Positions 7,213-10,690 of a stretch of 10,690 nucleotides of DNA are shown here, one piece after another (position 1 is the first letter of the stretch; each line of letters begins with the position of its first letter). The stretch lies in assembly GCA_021199145.1 (NCBI GenBank), contig JAJQIP010000089.1, positions 1-10,690 on the forward strand. The letters are read 5' to 3'. The stretch comes from Porphyromonadaceae bacterium. Its GTDB lineage: Bacteria > Bacteroidota > Bacteroidia > Bacteroidales > UBA11471. The notes below the pieces were generated by a model. The model was given only the letters and a program-made list of their open reading frames with translations. It did no database searches and was not told the DNA's origin. A program made the position numbers and the translations under genes.

Positions 7213-7872
7213 ATGAATTACCGTGATTATCTACAACAGCTTATCTATAAGATTATAAACCCTGTCGTAAAGGGATTTATAAAAGTGGGTATCACTCCCA
7301 ATTTCATTACATCGACGGGATTGATTTTGAATATAGTCGCTGCCATTCTCTTTATTTACGCCGGCTATGCCGCATCGGAGCGTCTCTTTTTCTATGTGGG
7401 ATTAGGGGGAGCCGTCGTACTTTTTGCCGGACTTTTCGATATGTTTGATGGCCGGGTGGCCCGTTTGGGAAACATGGTCTCCCGTTTCGGCGCATTCTAT
7501 GATTCTGTCTGTGACCGATATAGCGAGTTGTTTACCCTCTTTGGCCTTGTCTTTTTTCTGTTTCTTCAAGGATATGTGGCATGGGCTATTGTCACTTTTG
7601 TCGCCCTTATCGGTTCGATTATGGTAAGTTATGTACGGGCTCGAGCCGAAGGGTTGGGATTAGCGTGTAAGGTGGGGCTTATGCAACGTCCCGAACGGAT
7701 TGTGCTGACCTCTCTGGGGGCTCTTTGTTATGGCATTTTCGGACGATTTGCCTCTTCCTTTGACCCGATTCTGATACTTGTCGTTCCTCTTGCCCTTATT
7801 GCGGTGTTGGCGAATGTTACCGCTTTTGTCCGGGTGGCTCATTGTCGTCGTTTGTTGAAGAATAATAATTGA
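7213..7872 (+). CDS. CDP-alcohol phosphatidyltransferase, probable phosphatidylinositol-phosphate synthase
   Basis: The 219-residue membrane enzyme carries the complete CDP-alcohol phosphotransferase signature D-x2-D-G-x2-A-R-x8-G-x3-D-x3-D: D76, D79, G80, A83, R84, G93, D97 and D101. These residues bind the two metal ions and CDP-diacylglycerol. Around it are about six hydrophobic segments, the first real one near 35-55. The family transfers a phosphatidyl group from CDP-diacylglycerol to an alcohol, releasing CMP. Which alcohol is used cannot be read from the signature: glycerol phosphate, serine and inositol phosphate are all possible. The neighbours, a PgpA-type phosphatase upstream and an AUR1-like enzyme 7 bp downstream, point to inositol phosphate as acceptor, giving phosphatidylinositol phosphate. 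The N-terminal NPVVKGFIKVGITPNFIT is typical for this group. There is no Shine-Dalgarno before the ATG. Confidence 0.85.
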   Translation: MNYRDYLQQLIYKIINPVVKGFIKVGITPNFITSTGLILNIVAAILFIYAGYAASERLFFYVGLGGAVVLFAGLFDMFDGRVARLGNMVSRFGAFYDSVCDRYSELFTLFGLVFFLFLQGYVAWAIVTFVALIGSIMVSYVRARAEGLGLACKVGLMQRPERIVLTSLGALCYGIFGRFASSFDPILILVVPLALIAVLANVTAFVRVAHCRRLLKNNN

Positions 7873-7879
7873 CTCGTTT

Positions 7880-8809
7880 ATGCGCTATGTCCCATCGACT
7901 CGGTTGGAGTGTTTCGTCGCACTTGTCTGCACGGTTCTCTTCCTGTTGTTGACCGGCCTTTTTGTCGGTTTGAGGACAGAACATTTCTTTCTGGTATTGG
8001 CTCTTGACTTGCTGTTTTTTGCCACCTCATATACCCGCAAACTGGTTGTGGCCTTGTTGCCCTTTGTCGTTTTTGTCGTTTCGTATGACTATATGCGGAT
8101 ATGGCCCAATTATCAGGTCAATCCCATCGATGTCGCCGGACTTTACGGGGCAGAAAAGTCCATATTCGGTGTTACTGTTGATGGGGTAAGAATGACGCTA
8201 AGTGAATTTTTCCACGGACATCATTGGGTAGTGCTTGATTTCCTAAGCGGAATTTTTTACCTCTGCTGGGTGCCGGTGCCGGTACTTTTCGGGTTGGCCT
8301 TGTTTATCAAGGGACGTCGGGAGTTGGCTCTGCGTTTCGCCCTTGTTTTCCTGTTGGTCAACCTTATCGGTTTTACCGGTTATTATATCCATCCGGCAGC
8401 TCCGCCGTGGTATGTGATGGAATACGGTTTCGACCCGGTGTTCGGCACCCCGGGGAATGTCGCCGGCTTGGGACGTTTTGACGATTTAGTGGGAAGTCCT
8501 ATTTTCGCCTCCATGTACGGACGAAATTCCAATGTCTTCGCCGCTTTGCCCTCGTTGCATTCGGCATATATGCCTGTTGTCTTTACCTATGCGGTGATAG
8601 GTCGTTGCAAGAGGTGGTTCATCGGCCTTTCCGGACTCATTATGGTCGGGATATGGTTCACGGCCATTTATACGGGACATCATTACACGATAGATGTCCT
8701 TTTGGGAATTATCTGTGCTTTTGTAGGAATCTTGTTGTTTGAACAGGTTTTTCTACGCATACCGGCTTTCCGCCGGTTCTTGTCCCGTTACACGGCCTAT
8801 ATTTCCTGA
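7880..8809 (+). CDS. AUR1-like PAP2 membrane enzyme, probable inositol-phosphorylceramide synthase
   Basis: A 309-residue multi-pass membrane protein of the PAP2/AUR1 superfamily, with hydrophobic segments at about 9-30, 33-70, 115-140, 150-172, 230-255 and 272-293. The catalytic region has LPSLHSAY with H227 and TGHHYTIDVLLG with H268 and D272, matching the His-His-Asp triad of yeast Aur1. The segment YYIHPAAPPWYV (about 169-180) is also like eukaryotic inositol-phosphorylceramide synthases, where it lies before the triad. The KxxxxxxRP motif of soluble PAP2 phosphatases is not seen. Such enzymes move phosphoinositol from phosphatidylinositol to ceramide, releasing diacylglycerol; the active site is expected to face the periplasm. 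As last gene of the operon it would use the product of the enzymes encoded before it. A plain lipid phosphatase is the main alternative. The stop codon is part of a hairpin shared with the end of der. Confidence 0.82.
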   Translation: MRYVPSTRLECFVALVCTVLFLLLTGLFVGLRTEHFFLVLALDLLFFATSYTRKLVVALLPFVVFVVSYDYMRIWPNYQVNPIDVAGLYGAEKSIFGVTVDGVRMTLSEFFHGHHWVVLDFLSGIFYLCWVPVPVLFGLALFIKGRRELALRFALVFLLVNLIGFTGYYIHPAAPPWYVMEYGFDPVFGTPGNVAGLGRFDDLVGSPIFASMYGRNSNVFAALPSLHSAYMPVVFTYAVIGRCKRWFIGLSGLIMVGIWFTAIYTGHHYTIDVLLGIICAFVGILLFEQVFLRIPAFRRFLSRYTAYIS

Positions 8810-8841
8810 CTCCGAGGAAAAGAGACGATTCGGAGTTTATC

Positions 8842-8850
<9 letters not shown>
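8809..8850 (+). terminator. Hairpin between convergent genes, possible two-way terminator
   Basis: ACTCCGA (8809-8815) pairs with TCGGAGT (8830-8836), a 7-bp stem with a 14-base loop, in the 32-bp space between the AUR1-like gene and the end of der. On the plus strand it is followed by a T-rich tail ending in ATTTTTC, which already lies within der. On the minus strand the loop itself is pyrimidine-rich. The position is right for a shared terminator, but the stem is short and the loop long. Confidence 0.42.
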
Positions 8851-10158
<1,308 letters not shown>

Positions 10159-10265
10159 AATTCTTGCATATCTTGGAAAAGTCCGGATTGTCCGTTATTC
10201 ACTTTCTTTGGCTAGACCTCTCCTCAGGTGACATATTGTATTCCGTATCCCCGTGTTAGCCGCTG

Positions 10266-10273
10266 CAAATATA
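10266..10273 (-). promoter_or_regulatory. Candidate -7 element for der
   Basis: On the minus strand the bases read TATATTTG, a full match to TAnnTTTG, about 107 bp before the der start. No clear TTTG is visible 19-21 bp upstream of it, so only half the promoter is supported. If used, der has a leader of about 100 bases, in which I see only a weak 4-bp stem (ACCT/AGGT). Confidence 0.45.
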
Positions 10274-10306
10274 GCGAAAATTTCGGAAGTCCTGTCTTGG
10301 CGGAAT

Positions 10307-10325
10307 CCGATAGGAACTCTATCAG
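10307..10325 (-). terminator. Small hairpin downstream of era, weak terminator candidate
   Basis: In the minus-strand RNA, CTGATAG pairs with CTATCGG around a 5-base loop AGTTC, a 7-bp stem with one G-U pair. It begins 32 bases after the era stop and lies before the der promoter-like site. A T-run comes before it, not after it, so intrinsic termination is doubtful. Confidence 0.25.
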
Positions 10326-10357
10326 CATGAAAAATGGTTCTATGGAAGAGCGTGAAC

Positions 10358-10690
10358 TTAGTCGAGTTTATAGCCGAAACTTCTCAGTTTTGCCTCTTGG
10401 TTGCGCCAGTCTTTTTCTACCTTGACAAAAAGTTCGAGATATACCTTCTTCCCGAAGAAAGCCTCTATGTCTTTACGGGCGGCAATCCCTACCTGTTTAA
10501 GCATTTTCCCGCCTTTCCCGATGATGATACCTTTTTGTGAATCCCGTTCGACATAGATGACGGCCATGATGTGTATCTGTTTGTCACTTTCCTTGAACTG
10601 TTCGACAACGACTTCACAGGCATATGGAATCTCTGTGTCATAGTCGAGCAGTATTTATTACCGGATAATTTAGGTAATGAAGAAGCGAGC
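10358..10690 (-). pseudogene. era: GTPase Era, C-terminal part, interrupted by three in-frame TAA codons; runs off the window
   Basis: Reading the minus strand from the window edge, one frame gives ARFFIT, stop, IIR, stop, stop, ILLDYDTEIPYACEVVVEQF and then an intact KH domain to the TAA at 10358-10360. Era proteins have EIIREK at this place, so the three TAA codons (10670-10672, 10658-10660, 10655-10657) stand where Glu, Glu and Lys are expected; no base is gained or lost. The KH domain is otherwise excellent: YVERDSQKGIIIGKGGKML with the GKGG loop, ARKDIEAFFGKKVYLELFVK, and the ending LRSFGYKLD. Era is a membrane-associated GTPase that binds the 3' end of 16S rRNA during 30S assembly and is usually essential. 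The GTPase domain lies beyond the window. An internal ATG at 10567 could give only a 69-residue KH fragment. Identity is firm; whether the gene is really broken or the sequence is faulty cannot be told here. Confidence 0.72.

Noticed and set aside
10358..10690. Reassigned genetic code with TAA read as an amino acid
   Set aside because: porX, ldhA, the GtrA gene and the era fragment end at TAA at the expected family length, and the replaced residues would be both Glu and Lys.

Overview
The window reads as a chromosomal segment of a member of the Bacteroidales (Bacteroidetes). The grounds are a PorW/SprE-type TPR lipoprotein next to a PorX-type response regulator, promoter-like sites of the Bacteroidetes form (TTTG, about 20 bp, TAnnTTTG), almost no Shine-Dalgarno sequences before the genes, and a sphingolipid-type inositol-lipid gene set known from gut Bacteroides. 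I cannot fix the genus.

Layout. Positions 2-139 hold the 3' end of an unidentified plus-strand gene. Next comes a tight plus-strand group: porW (271-3075), porX (start overlapping the porW end) and tsaE (4 bp after porX). A separate plus-strand gene for a D-lactate-dehydrogenase-like enzyme follows (5122-6120). After a hairpin and a very good promoter there is a four-gene operon with 7-11 bp gaps (6250-8809): a PgpA-family phosphatase, a GtrA-family membrane protein, a CDP-alcohol phosphatidyltransferase and an AUR1-like PAP2 membrane enzyme. On the minus strand, converging on that operon, are der (8842-10158) and the C-terminal part of era (10358 to the window edge).

How the genes work together. 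PorW and PorX are both implicated in type IX secretion and its regulation, but no other secretion gene is visible here. The four-gene operon matches the last steps of bacterial inositol-phosphosphingolipid synthesis: CDP-diacylglycerol plus inositol phosphate gives phosphatidylinositol phosphate, a phosphatase gives phosphatidylinositol, and the AUR1-like enzyme moves the head group to ceramide. The inositol-phosphate synthase that I recall beside these genes in Bacteroides thetaiotaomicron is absent from this window. Der and Era are both ribosome-assembly GTPases.

The oddest observation is at the right edge. The era reading frame, otherwise well conserved, carries three in-frame TAA codons within 18 bases, exactly where Glu, Glu and Lys of the family motif EIIREK are expected. 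This is either a broken era copy, a sequence error near an assembly end, or something stranger.
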